Part shown: piece after piece, positions 51,790-60,611 of the stretch
Layout: each line of letters starts with the position of its first letter
Position numbering within the stretch: position 1 is the stretch's first letter
Source of the DNA: Bacillus sp. F19
GTDB taxonomy: Bacteria; Bacillota; Bacilli; Bacillales; Bacillaceae
Assembly (NCBI GenBank): GCA_023823795.1
Contig: CP085710.1
Coordinates: 1,514,001 to 1,578,000, forward strand
Length of the DNA stretch: 64,000 bases
Reading direction: 5' to 3'
Position numbers and translations under genes: made by a program
Notes under the pieces: model-generated
What the model saw: the letters and a program-made list of their open reading frames with translations, nothing else
The model's database searches: none
What the model was told of the DNA's origin: nothing

Positions 51790-52049
51790 GCTATTTGACC
51801 AAGGGAATATGCAATGAAATGATAGAAAACCATACAAATTAAGCTTTCTGAATAGATTTCTTTGTTTATCATAAAAGAAAAATGAGATATGATGAGATTT
51901 AATGTCTGCGGTTTTTACAAATTCCCCGTCTAGTTTTTATAGATGTATTGTGTCAATTAGAATATCATCAAATGTATCGTATAAAAAACGGTGTTAAATC
52001 CACAATATAATGAATATAGAATTGTTCCAAAGATAAGCAGGTGAACCTA

Positions 52050-54002
52050 ATGAATGCAAGACAGCAAGAAATCCTACATATTTTATTAACTCAATCAGAT
52101 CAGCATTTGTTAGTGCAGGATATTGCAGAAAGAGTGGATTGTTCCGAAAAAACAATACGCAATGATTTTAAGGCTATCGAAGAGTACATGAAACATCATT
52201 CAAATGCTTCTTTAATTCGAAAACCAGGGTTAGGCGTATACTTAGAAATTGAAGAGCGCGAGAAGACAACCTTATTTAAACAGCTGCACCTGGCAAAAAA
52301 TCCAGTCTATGAATCTAATGAAAGGGTTCTCCAAATAGCCTATCAGCTTCTAATGTCCGTAAAGCAAGTAACAGTGCAGGATTTTGCTTTGCAGTATTTT
52401 GTGAATAAATCAGTTATTAAAAAAGACTTGGACAAAATCAATGAATGGCTAAAGAATATGGACTTAACATTAATTTCTAAGCAAAGAGTCGGTCTATCGA
52501 TTATAGGAACTGAAAAAAATAAACGAACAGCTTTTTCCCGATTCTATCAGCTGACCAACAATATGACATCCAGTATACAATTTATAAAAGAACAATTTTC
52601 ATCTCATGAAGCTGAAGCAGTAAAAAATGAATTGAAAGAACTTCAAAATCGGCAGTCTTTATATTTTACAGATGAAACAGTTGAAAGTTTAATCATCCAT
52701 ACACTCCTGATGATTAAGCGAATAAAACTTAAACAGCCTATTTCTATCTCAGAAAAAGAAAAATCTCTTCTCAGAGATAAGAAAGAATATGAATGGACTT
52801 CTGAATTTCTAAAAAGGCTGGAACCTGTTTTTTCATTGCATTTTCCAGAAGAGGAAATCACTTATTTAGCTTTACATATATTAGGCGGGAAAATTCGTTA
52901 TCAACAAAGAAACGAGACAGACAAAATGGCTGGTTTTACTGAAAATAACCCTATGCTATTAATGCTTGTGCATCTTTTAGTAAATCGTATGACCGAGTTA
53001 AATATGATTGAATTTACAAAGGATCAAACCTTGTTAAGCGGACTGAAGGTTCATTTGTATACAACATTAAATCGTCTTAATTACGGTCTTTCTGTTACAA
53101 ATCCAATGTTGGATGATATAAAAAAAATGTATCCTTATATGTTTGATATGGTCATTAACGTCTTAGAAGAAATTAATCAATCTTTCGCTTTGTCAATTCC
53201 AGAGGAAGAAGCAGCCTATGTCACTTTGCATTTTCAAGCATCGATTGAACGGCTTAAAAGTACTAGAGAAAAGATGAAAAATGCCGTTATTGTTTGTCAT
53301 ATGGGAATTGGTACGTCCCAGTTATTAAAAACTAAAATTGAGAGAAAGTTTTATTCCATCCATATCAAGGGGTGCATAGCGAAGGCAGACTTAAAAGATT
53401 TTTTAGCAAAATATGATATCGATCTTGTGATATCCACTGTCTCTTTGCCGGAACTAAAGATTCCGCATCTTGTCGTTTCCCCATTGTTAACGGAAGCAGA
53501 AGTAGAGAAATTAAAGAATTTTATCAATCAGTTTGAAGAATCTGTTCATCATGAACTAGAAGAATCTGTTGTGTTGAAATATACGAATCCTTTTTTAGTT
53601 TTTTTACAGCAGGATGCAGAACATCGTTATGAAATAATCGAAATGCTTGCTGACTCCTTGTATGAAAAAGGGTATGTGGAAAAAGAATATGCACATAACG
53701 CCATTAATAGGGAAAAAATGTCATCGACAACCATTGGTGCAGGCATTGCCATTCCACACGGCAATCCCAAACTGATCAAGCAGTCAGCAATTGCAATTGC
53801 TACTTTAAAAAAACCGATTAAATGGGGATCAGAAAAAGTAACACTCGTATTTATGCTCGCTGTAAAAAATGATGAGCATGAAGAGACAAGGCAGCTATTT
53901 GGTGAATTGTCCTATATAAGCGAACAACCTGCTTTCATTCAAACTCTCATTAAAGAAAAAGACAAAATGAACTTTTTATCTTATTTTCATGGTGGAAAAT
54001 AG
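52050..54002 (+). CDS. manR: PRD-containing transcriptional activator of mannose genes (ManR)
   Basis: The 650-aa regulator has a DeoR-like helix-turn-helix (about 18-50; VQDIAERVDCSEKTIRNDFK), a second helix-turn-helix region (about 90-150), two PTS regulation domains (about 175-290 and 300-405, each with conserved His), an EIIB-like domain (VIVCHMGIGTSQLLKTK at about 414-430, with its Cys) and an EIIA-like domain (GAGIAIPHGNPKL at about 572). This is the ManR/MtlR plan. Phosphorylation by HPr and by the cognate transporter controls activity; it should activate manP transcription when mannose is present. Start ATG 52050 follows AAGCAGGTG. It is directly upstream of manP and manA, as in B. 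subtilis. Confidence 0.9.
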   Translation: MNARQQEILHILLTQSDQHLLVQDIAERVDCSEKTIRNDFKAIEEYMKHHSNASLIRKPGLGVYLEIEEREKTTLFKQLHLAKNPVYESNERVLQIAYQLLMSVKQVTVQDFALQYFVNKSVIKKDLDKINEWLKNMDLTLISKQRVGLSIIGTEKNKRTAFSRFYQLTNNMTSSIQFIKEQFSSHEAEAVKNELKELQNRQSLYFTDETVESLIIHTLLMIKRIKLKQPISISEKEKSLLRDKKEYEWTSEFLKRLEPVFSLHFPEEEITYLALHILGGKIRYQQRNETDKMAGFTENNPMLLMLVHLLVNRMTELNMIEFTKDQTLLSGLKVHLYTTLNRLNYGLSVTNPMLDDIKKMYPYMFDMVINVLEEINQSFALSIPEEEAAYVTLHFQASIERLKSTREKMKNAVIVCHMGIGTSQLLKTKIERKFYSIHIKGCIAKADLKDFLAKYDIDLVISTVSLPELKIPHLVVSPLLTEAEVEKLKNFINQFEESVHHELEESVVLKYTNPFLVFLQQDAEHRYEIIEMLADSLYEKGYVEKEYAHNAINREKMSSTTIGAGIAIPHGNPKLIKQSAIAIATLKKPIKWGSEKVTLVFMLAVKNDEHEETRQLFGELSYISEQPAFIQTLIKEKDKMNFLSYFHGGK

Positions 54003-54074
54003 TAACCTATAAAGGATAAAAAACGATTTTTCCGGAAGCTGCGGTAAAAAGTTAAACTTTTCCCCTTGTTATTT

Positions 54075-54104
54075 CGCGGTATAGTGAGAATGTAAGCGAT
54101 TGCG
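54075..54104 (+). promoter_or_regulatory. manP promoter region with a cre-like sequence
   Basis: GGTATAGTGAGA (about 54078-54089) offers a TATAGT -10. TGTAAGCGATTGCG at 54091-54104 resembles a cre box with two mismatches. The region between manR and manP should also hold the ManR site. Confidence 0.4.
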
Positions 54105-54127
54105 AGATGAATTTAGGAGGATTAGAA

Positions 54128-56041
54128 ATGAAGATATTAGCGATTACATCCTGTCCAAACGGGATTGCTCATACTTATATGGCTGCAGAAAATCTTCAAA
54201 AAGCTGCTAAAAAGTTAGGCGTTCAAATGAAGGTTGAAACCCAGGGCTCGATCGGGGTAGAAAATGAATTTACTGAGAAGGATATTCGTGAAGCGGACGG
54301 CATTATTATCGCTGCTGACAAAACAGTCAATAAAGATCGATTTATTGGCAAAAAGGTGTTAGTTGCTGGTGTTCAAGACGGTATACGCAAGCCTGAAGAA
54401 TTAATTAATAAAATAAGCGGCGACGTACCTGTGTACAAAGCATCAAAGACTGCAGAAAATAATCATAAAAAAGAAGATAAACAAAACCCATTTTACCGGC
54501 ATTTAATGAATGGTGTTTCTTATATGATTCCATTCATAGTGATTGGCGGTTTATTAATAGCGATTGCGTTAACTCTGGGAGGAGAAAAGACTCCTGGAGG
54601 GCTGGTGATTCCGGATGATTCATTCTGGAAAACAATCGAAAAGCTCGGTGGAGCATCCTTTACATTCATGCTTCCAATTCTGGCAGGATTCATTGCCGTT
54701 AGTATTGCTGATAGACCTGGTTTAGCTCCTGGTATGATTGGCGGATATATTGCAGCAAATGGCAGTTTTTACGGAAGCGAAGCTGGTGCAGGCTTTATCG
54801 GCGGTATTATCGCGGGTTTCTTAGCTGGTTATGTAGCTTTAGGTATTAAAAAACTAAAAGTACCAAAAGCCATTCAGCCTATCATGCCAATTATCATCAT
54901 CCCGATCGTTGCGTCACTCATTGTCGGTCTCATATTTGTTTATATACTTGGAGCACCTGTTGCACAAGTTTTCGAATCATTAACATCTTGGTTAGCAAGC
55001 ATGCAAGGTACAAGCTCAATCCTATTAGCATTAATTTTAGGTGCAATGATTTCCTTTGATATGGGAGGTCCTGTAAATAAGGTTGCCTTCCTCTTCGGAT
55101 CTGCAATGATAGCTGAAGGAAACTATGAAATCATGGGCCCAATCGCAGTTGCAATCTGTATTCCGCCTATTGGAATGGGACTTGCGACGTTCTTAGGAAA
55201 GAAAAAATTCCAGCCTGCAGAAAGAGAAGCAGGAAAAGCATCATTTACAATGGGATTATTCGGAATCACAGAAGGAGCAATCCCGTTTGCAGCTCAAGAT
55301 CCGCTTCGTGTCATTCCAAGCATTATGGCCGGTTCTATGATTGGTTCAGTTATCGCGATGCTTGGACATGTTGGAGACAAAGTTGCACATGGAGGACCGA
55401 TCGTTGCCGTCCTTGGAGCTGTTGATAATGTTCTGATGTTTTTTATCGCCGTTATTGCAGGTTCGTTTGTAACAGCTCTTTTGGTCAATATCTTGAAAAG
55501 AGATATTCAAACATTAGATATCCCTGATGCAGAAGAAGCTGAAGAAACACTAGAAGTACCTCAAAAAGCAGCAAATATAGAAATTAAAAAATTAACAGAT
55601 ATTACCGACCTAGAGCTAATTGACGTGAATTTAACCGGATTAACACGTGATGATGTTATTGATGAAATGATACAGAAATTAGATGATGCAGGAGCCTTAA
55701 GTTCAACTTCAGATTTCAAACAGGCTATCCTAAACCGAGAACAAGAAAGTTCAACAGGAATTGGCATGAACATTGCTATCCCTCACGGAAAATCAATGGC
55801 CGTAAAGAAACCTCGCGTTGTTTTTGGTCTCAAAAAAGATGGGGTAGACTGGAAAAGCCTTGATGGTACAGATGCAAAGCTGATTTTCATGATTGCTGTT
55901 CCTAAGGATAGTGAAGGGAATGAACATTTAAAAATCCTTCAAATGCTTTCTCGGAAACTGATGGATGAAAGCTATAGAGAACAATTATTAGCTGTTAAAA
56001 CAAAAGAAGAAGCATTTAAGCTACTAGAATCGATTGAATAG
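54128..56041 (+). CDS. manP: PTS mannose transporter EIIBCA (ManP)
   Basis: The 637-aa fructose-family PTS permease has domain order EIIB (1-100; MKILAITSCPNGIAHTYMAA with phospho-Cys9), EIIC (about 120-460; eight or so helices, HLMNGVSYMIPFIVIGGLLI and GAMISFDMGGPVNKVAFLFG) and EIIA (about 490-637; phospho-His in GMNIAIPHGKSM at about 556). It imports mannose (or fructose) with phosphorylation at C6. Assignment to mannose rests on manR upstream and manA downstream, the same order as B. subtilis manR-manPA. AGGAGG precedes ATG 54128. Confidence 0.9.
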   Translation: MKILAITSCPNGIAHTYMAAENLQKAAKKLGVQMKVETQGSIGVENEFTEKDIREADGIIIAADKTVNKDRFIGKKVLVAGVQDGIRKPEELINKISGDVPVYKASKTAENNHKKEDKQNPFYRHLMNGVSYMIPFIVIGGLLIAIALTLGGEKTPGGLVIPDDSFWKTIEKLGGASFTFMLPILAGFIAVSIADRPGLAPGMIGGYIAANGSFYGSEAGAGFIGGIIAGFLAGYVALGIKKLKVPKAIQPIMPIIIIPIVASLIVGLIFVYILGAPVAQVFESLTSWLASMQGTSSILLALILGAMISFDMGGPVNKVAFLFGSAMIAEGNYEIMGPIAVAICIPPIGMGLATFLGKKKFQPAEREAGKASFTMGLFGITEGAIPFAAQDPLRVIPSIMAGSMIGSVIAMLGHVGDKVAHGGPIVAVLGAVDNVLMFFIAVIAGSFVTALLVNILKRDIQTLDIPDAEEAEETLEVPQKAANIEIKKLTDITDLELIDVNLTGLTRDDVIDEMIQKLDDAGALSSTSDFKQAILNREQESSTGIGMNIAIPHGKSMAVKKPRVVFGLKKDGVDWKSLDGTDAKLIFMIAVPKDSEGNEHLKILQMLSRKLMDESYREQLLAVKTKEEAFKLLESIE

Positions 56042-56216
56042 GTTAGCCGCCAAGAGAGTTCAGTCCTCAAACTAAAGGATAAATTTTAGCCCTTTTTCTC
56101 ATTTTTGATGGGAAGAGGGCCTGAACTTTTTACTTGAAAAAAAAGATGTTTCAAAGGACACAGTATGACAACTTATATACTTAAAAGATAATAAGGATGA
56201 AAGGGAGAGATTTGTT

Positions 56217-57164
56217 TTGACCATTGAGCCATTGTTTTTTGAACCTATTTTTAAAGAAAGAATTTGGGGCGGAGAGAACCTGACTTCCTTCGGATATGAT
56301 ATTCCATATACTCAAACAGGAGAGTGCTGGGCATTCGCAGCACATTCAAATGGACAAAGTGTTGTAAAAAATGGCGCATATAAAGGGTTATCCTTGGGTG
56401 AACTATGGGAAAAACACCGTGAGTTATTTGGAAATATAGCAGGAGACCGTTTTCCTCTTCTTACTAAAATATTAGACGCAAATCAAGACTTGTCGGTTCA
56501 GGTTCATCCTAATGATGAGTATGCCAAGATTCATGAGAATGGAGAGTTAGGGAAAACCGAATGCTGGTATATTATTGATTGTAAAGATAATGCCGAAATT
56601 ATTTATGGACATCATGCAAAAACAAAAGAAGAACTAATTCGGATGATTGAAAATGAAGAATGGGATAAACTGCTTCGTTCGGTAAAAGTCAAACCAGGTG
56701 ATTTCTTCTATGTACCTAGTGGAACCATTCATGCGATTGGTGAAGGCATTATCATATTAGAGACGCAGCAAAACTCTGATACTACTTACCGTGTATATGA
56801 TTATAATCGAAAGGATTCACAAGGGAATCTTCGTGAGCTTCATATTCAAAAAAGTATCGAAGTAACCGAAGTTCCTTTCTCAGCAAATAAATTAATTACT
56901 CAACCTGAAAAAATTGAGGGTTTAACGATCGATTCACTAATTGAATGCCCTTACTTTACAGTACAAAAATGGGAAATAGATGGATCAGCCAGCTTAAAAC
57001 AACAAAAGCCATTCCTTCTTGTAAGTGTTATTCATGGAGAGGGTGAACTTATCCATAATGGTAATCATTCCTTCTTTAAAAAAGGAGATCACTTTTTATT
57101 ACCTGGTGAATTCGGTGAATTCGAGCTTGCAGGTAAATCAGAACTTATTATTTCAAGTATTTAA
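56217..57164 (+). CDS. manA: Mannose-6-phosphate isomerase, class I
   Basis: The 315-aa cupin enzyme converts mannose-6-phosphate to fructose-6-phosphate. Signatures: EPIFKERIWGGENLTSFGYD at the N-terminus, LTKILDANQDLSVQVHPNDE with the zinc ligands Gln and His (about 95-100), the Glu in GKTECWYII, and GEGIIILETQQNSDTTYRVY (about 178-197). It completes the mannose uptake pathway begun by ManP. TTG start after AAAGGGAGA. The gap to manP is 175 bases, so a separate promoter is possible. The terminator hairpin behind it was used as an insertion target by the IS element. Confidence 0.92.
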   Translation: MTIEPLFFEPIFKERIWGGENLTSFGYDIPYTQTGECWAFAAHSNGQSVVKNGAYKGLSLGELWEKHRELFGNIAGDRFPLLTKILDANQDLSVQVHPNDEYAKIHENGELGKTECWYIIDCKDNAEIIYGHHAKTKEELIRMIENEEWDKLLRSVKVKPGDFFYVPSGTIHAIGEGIIILETQQNSDTTYRVYDYNRKDSQGNLRELHIQKSIEVTEVPFSANKLITQPEKIEGLTIDSLIECPYFTVQKWEIDGSASLKQQKPFLLVSVIHGEGELIHNGNHSFFKKGDHFLLPGEFGEFELAGKSELIISSI

Positions 57165-57238
57165 GAGACAATTCGCCGCTCTCGTATGAAAGAATCATAA
57201 AGTTATTTACTTATAACAACTTAAATAAGGAAATGTAA

Positions 57239-57267
57239 GAAAGGACAACTCTTAGAGTTGTCCTTTC
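57239..57267. repeat. Terminator hairpin, left copy of the 29-bp IS target duplication
   Basis: A perfect palindrome beginning GAAAGGACAACTCT and ending AGAGTTGTCCTTTC. It is a plausible terminator of manA. The identical 29 bases occur at 58810-58838 on the other side of the IS. Confidence 0.85.
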
Positions 57268-58809
57268 AGATTGTAGACAAAAGGCATTCGGATGAACTCT
57301 ATCCGAATGCTTTTTGTCATTTCTAGGGCTAATTTGATGTTTGTAGGCCTATTCGTTGACTATTTTTATACCGCTTTCGCTGGCTTCCATGTCCAGGATG
57401 CCAACTTTTTCAAGTTCATGGCAGCAAAAGTAAGCATCGCCTGCATGGACAATTTTTTGAGTCCTCTCAACGTTGTCCAACGCATACCATGCTTTTCTTT
57501 TGCATCTGCAAAGACACGCTCTATCGTTTCTTTACGTTTTGCATAAATTGTTTTGTTCTCTTCTGTATGACGAAGGTGTTCAGCTTCATCTAAGTATTCT
57601 TGCCAGAGATGCCTTTCAATCAATTTCTGATGATTTTGGCTCTCCGTACATTGGCTTAGGAATGGGCAATTTTCACAAACCTTCGGATCGGAAGAGTATT
57701 GTCTGTATCCTTTTTTCGTAGTAGTTCTGTAAGGAAGCACTTGATCGTGCGGGCATATGTAACAATCAAAATGTTCGTCGTACACATAATCACTTTTCTT
57801 GAAAAATCCATCTTTTGTTTTTGGCCGTGTATAAGGAAAAACCGGACGAATTTCTTTTTCGTTCAAATAGTGAGCAAGAGCAGGGTTCTTGTAAGCAGCA
57901 TCGGCAGCAACAGCAGCAGGTTTCTTGTGAAGCTCAGTTACTTGATCAAGTAGAGGCTCGAATATTGCACTGTCGTGCACGTTACCAGGCGTAACGATTG
58001 TCCCCAGAACAAATCCTTTTTCGTCAGAGGCTGCGTGAAATGAGTAAGCGAACTGTTTTGTTCTTTCATCTTTTACGTAATAGCCACTTTCCGGATCCGT
58101 CGTACTTTCTTTAATCTCTTTCTCTTCCGGTTCAAATTTATCTGGGGGAAAAGGCTTTTTTCCGTTTTCTTCGCGGTCTAGATTGAGTTCGTTTTGGAGC
58201 CTTTCCTCATATGATTTCGTTTCTTTTCGTACGATTTTTTTCTGATACTTTCGTTTATTAGCACTAGCCTTTACGTGAGTTGAATCAATAAATACCTGTT
58301 CTCCATTGACCAGTTTCTTATCAATCGCCTCTTTTAAGATGCGGTAAAATATCTGCTCAAACAGATCTGTATCCTTAAAGCGCCGTTCATAGTTTTACCG
58401 AATGTTGAGAAGTGGGGCACCTTGTCATGAAAACCAAAACCCAAAAACCAACGGTAGGCTAAGTTGGTTTCAATCTCTTCAATGGTTCTTCTCATGGATC
58501 GAATACCGAAAAGGTATTGGATGAAGGTCATTTTAATCAATATGACCGGATCAATACTTGGACGACCTCGATCTGCGGAATAGACTTTCTCTACTAATGG
58601 ATAGATGAAAGAAAAATCGAGAGCTTGTTCAATTTTACGGACTAAGTGATCTTCCGGCACCAACTGTTCAAGTGTAATCATTTCTAGTTGATCGCGATTC
58701 ATTTGATTATTTTTAGACAACATCCAAATCACCTCTGTATTGTTCTATTTTCATTATATAAAAAAACTGCCGACAAATCCCCCAAAAAGGGGGGATTTGT
58801 CGACAGTCT
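57268..58809 (-). mobile_element. IS1182-family insertion sequence, 1542 bp
   Basis: Bounded by exact 29-bp direct repeats of a hairpin. The ends are imperfect inverted repeats: AGATTGTAGACAAAAGGC on the left and AGACTGTCGACAAATCCC on the right (minus strand). Each end has its own subterminal hairpin: GCATTCGGAT/ATCCGAATGC with T run on the left (57284-57315), and GACAAATCCCCC/GGGGGGATTTGTC on the right (about 58771-58802). These protect against read-through from outside. The element encodes one transposase gene, broken by a single-base deletion. Confidence 0.85.
57366..58723 (-). pseudogene. IS1182-family transposase, single frameshift
   Basis: The ATG at 58723 follows AGAGGTG. The first part (MLSKNNQMNRDQLEMITLEQ, VYSADRGRPSIDPVILIKM, GIRSMRRTIEEIETNLAYRW) is the DUF772-type N-terminal domain of IS1182 transposases. 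At about 58395 the expected sequence FGKNYERRFKDTDLF needs an AAAAAC run, but only AAAAC is present, causing premature termination. The rest is intact in the next frame: FIDSTHVKASANKRKYQKK with a catalytic Asp, AADAAYKN, CPFLSQC and the terminal RGLKKLSMQAMLTFAAMNLK. One base would restore about 452 aa, so inactivation is recent or the base is a sequencing error. Confidence 0.85.
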
Positions 58810-58838
58810 GAAAGGACAACTCTTAGAGTTGTCCTTTC
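58810..58838. repeat. Terminator hairpin, right copy of the 29-bp IS target duplication
   Basis: Identical to 57239-57267. On this side it follows the minus-strand LysE remnant, so the original hairpin served two convergent genes. Confidence 0.85.
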
Positions 58839-58858
58839 TCAATGAAAAATGGTTTTCA

Positions 58859-59017
58859 TTATTTTTCACTGAACGCGATTTGCAATCCAATAAAGCCCAG
58901 CAATGAACCTTTTATGACGTTCATTATCTTTGCTATAAACGTTTTTCTTAATAGTAGATTGCGTATTTTATCCGAAAATACACTAACTGCTATAAAAATG
59001 ATTAAAGCCAGAACCAT
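58859..59017 (-). pseudogene. LysE-family exporter, C-terminal remnant
   Basis: Minus-strand frame from ATG 59017 reads MVLALIIFIAVSVFSDKIRN, then KTFIAKIMNVIKGSLLGFIG LQIAFSEK and stop. It matches the last two membrane segments of LysE/RhtB amino-acid exporters. The N-terminal three quarters are absent. Confidence 0.55.
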
Positions 59018-59139
59018 AAATAAATCCTAAAGTATCCTTATTCTTTTAGCATAATTACCTCAATTCGTTGATAAAACGATGGGGCATGTAATGTTCATCA
59101 AAATACCTTTTTTGTACAATTGATCCGTTTTAATGGTTC

Positions 59140-59286
59140 ATGGATTTCAATTTTCTCCCTAAAGTTCAAGGACAACCGGTAATGGTTCGTAATCAAGATA
59201 AAGATGTAATATTAATCGGGTTAGAGCCAGCATTCCGTGATCACACAGAATATCTCTTTAGACTCCTTTCAAATGCTATTTTTTAA
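59140..59286 (+). pseudogene. Peptidase M14 (zinc carboxypeptidase-like), C-terminal remnant
   Basis: Frame reads LPKVQGQPVMVRNQDKDVIL IGLEPAFRDHTEYLFRLLSN AIF and stop, the tail of an M14-like secreted protein of Bacillus whose C-terminal part carries an amidotransferase-like domain. No ribosome site; upstream domains are missing. Confidence 0.5.
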
Positions 59287-59436
59287 AAATAAAAAAAGGA
59301 TTTGACCCATTAGTTAAGCTATTAGCCGAATATTGGAGACTTATAAATCAAAGTTTCCGATATTCGGTTTAATGATTTATTTAACTAACATTCAGCGGTT
59401 TTCACAAAAATTCAGATGGATTAATTAGAATAAATT

Positions 59437-59500
59437 TTTTTCGTTTAGGGGGTAATTATTTGCCTTAGCTTGAAGGGCATGTGGCGGTAGCCCTAGTTGA
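59437..59500. repeat. Dispersed about 60-bp repeat, copy C
   Basis: CCTTAGCTTGAAGGGCATGT followed by GGCGGTAGCCC and preceded by TTTCGTTTAGGGGGTAATTA. More diverged than copy B. The 65-aa minus-strand frame that crosses it has a C-terminus (LPPHALQAKANNYPLNEK) like that of the IS3-type remnant at 4064, purely because both read through the repeat. Confidence 0.5.
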
Positions 59501-59660
59501 AAAACAAAAAGTTGCCGGAAATCTTCTTGATTATGGCAACCCTCTAGTGAGTACCCATATTTAACAATTAAATCTTTATTATGTTGAATAACAAGAATAA
59601 TTATATTGTTTGAAGTTAACATTATGACTTGATTGTTATAAAAAGAGAGGGGGTCTTAAT

Positions 59661-59840
59661 ATGAACAAACAACGTGCACAAGAGATTGCTGCATCACCAG
59701 TTATGGCTAATGTAACCTATAATGAAGCTCCAATCTATATTCAGAATGTGGATGAAAACAATGAAACAGCTAGAATTTATCCTATTGATGAACCACAGAA
59801 TGAACAAGTGGTTCCTTTGTCTAACTTAAAAGAACATTAA
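59661..59840 (+). CDS. sspH: H-type small acid-soluble spore protein
   Basis: The 59-aa product starts MNKQRAQEIAASPVMANVTY and contains PIYIQNVDENNETARIYPID and VVPLSNLKEH, matching SspH proteins, which are made in the forespore late in sporulation and packaged in the spore core. GAGAGGGGGTC precedes the ATG. It was too short for the usual length cut-off but is full length for the family. The sequence following its stop is a degenerate, unrelated gene remnant. Confidence 0.9.
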   Translation: MNKQRAQEIAASPVMANVTYNEAPIYIQNVDENNETARIYPIDEPQNEQVVPLSNLKEH

Positions 59841-59843
59841 ATC

Positions 59844-60136
59844 TTCAAAGCGAGTTCATTCGATGTGTTCGGCGAGCGGCTCTCAGGATGGAAGCAAATT
59901 AATGAAAAGCACAAGGCAGTATTGACGGGATCACTCCTTAACTCATATGCATGGTATACAGTCGAGAGCATCCTCTTTGTGCGTCCGGATGTGACTGTTG
60001 CACATATTCAACAATACCCGGCGACCTCTGAAGGGGAATATTAGAAAATGGTCAAGGCAGTCTAGCTATTTACGTGATGGTCAAAGAACAGGGAACATGG
60101 CAGGTCGCCGCATGACAGAATACGCTAGTCCAATAA
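59844..60136 (+). pseudogene. SgcJ/EcaC (DUF4440, NTF2-like) family remnant
   Basis: Directly after sspH the frame reads FDVFGERLSGWKQINEKHKA VLTGSLLNSYAWYTVESILF VRPDVTVAHIQQYP and meets a TAG; the homology continues in another frame as NGQGSLAIYVMVKEQGTWQV AA.QNTLVQ. This is the C-terminal two thirds of an NTF2-like protein with a small indel. The N-terminus is gone, apparently replaced by the sspH end. Confidence 0.6.
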
Positions 60137-60172
60137 TCTTATTTCAACTAAAGAGTTCGTTAGTAAAGATCT

Positions 60173-60198
60173 GAGCTGCCTTTTAGGCAGCTTTCTTT
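60173..60198 (+). terminator. Rho-independent terminator
   Basis: GAGCTGCC pairs with GGCAGCTTTC-type arm, followed by a T-rich tail, 40 bases after the NTF2-like remnant. Confidence 0.7.
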
Positions 60199-60497
60199 CT
60201 TTTACCACCTATCTGGTCAGTTTAGCTTCATGCTAATTATAGATAATTAACTTTTATAGGAATAAATTTGTTAGTGGAGTCTTGGTATATGATTAAAGTA
60301 ATAGCCCTCGTTTTCCTTATGCCGTCTAATAGGAGAAAAGTAAGGAAGGTTTTTCAGAAAATGGATCTTTTATCCATGTTTTAAATTAGACCTATTTCCT
60401 TTTTGACGAAATATTCAGATTATATATAATCAATATATAGATATATATTGTTATATTTTTCATATATGTCTATATAACAACATATCAATCGAGAATG

Positions 60498-60533
60498 AAA
60501 ACAGCAGAAACGAAAGGATCTGCTGTTTTTTCT
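60498..60533 (+). terminator. Rho-independent terminator
   Basis: AAAACAGCAGA pairs with TCTGCTGTTTTTTC. No gene is recognisable just upstream (60200-60497), which is AT-rich with TATATA repeats near 60420-60480. Confidence 0.7.
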
Positions 60534-60611
60534 TCATAGGAAATGCACCAATCAAATGAAAGGAGGTTAAAAGGTTTAGCCTGTTCAATTAAATTTCCTT
60601 AGGAGGTTCTT

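Noticed and set aside
58334-58732. Programmed -1 frameshift in the transposase
   Set aside because: IS1182 transposases are single-frame proteins as far as I know, and the site is a short A run without a downstream stimulatory structure that I can see. A simple deletion is more likely.
59425-59622. 65-aa minus-strand frame at repeat copy C as a gene
   Set aside because: Its only similarity to the ORF at 4064-4303 comes from reading through the shared DNA repeat; no ribosome site or domain.
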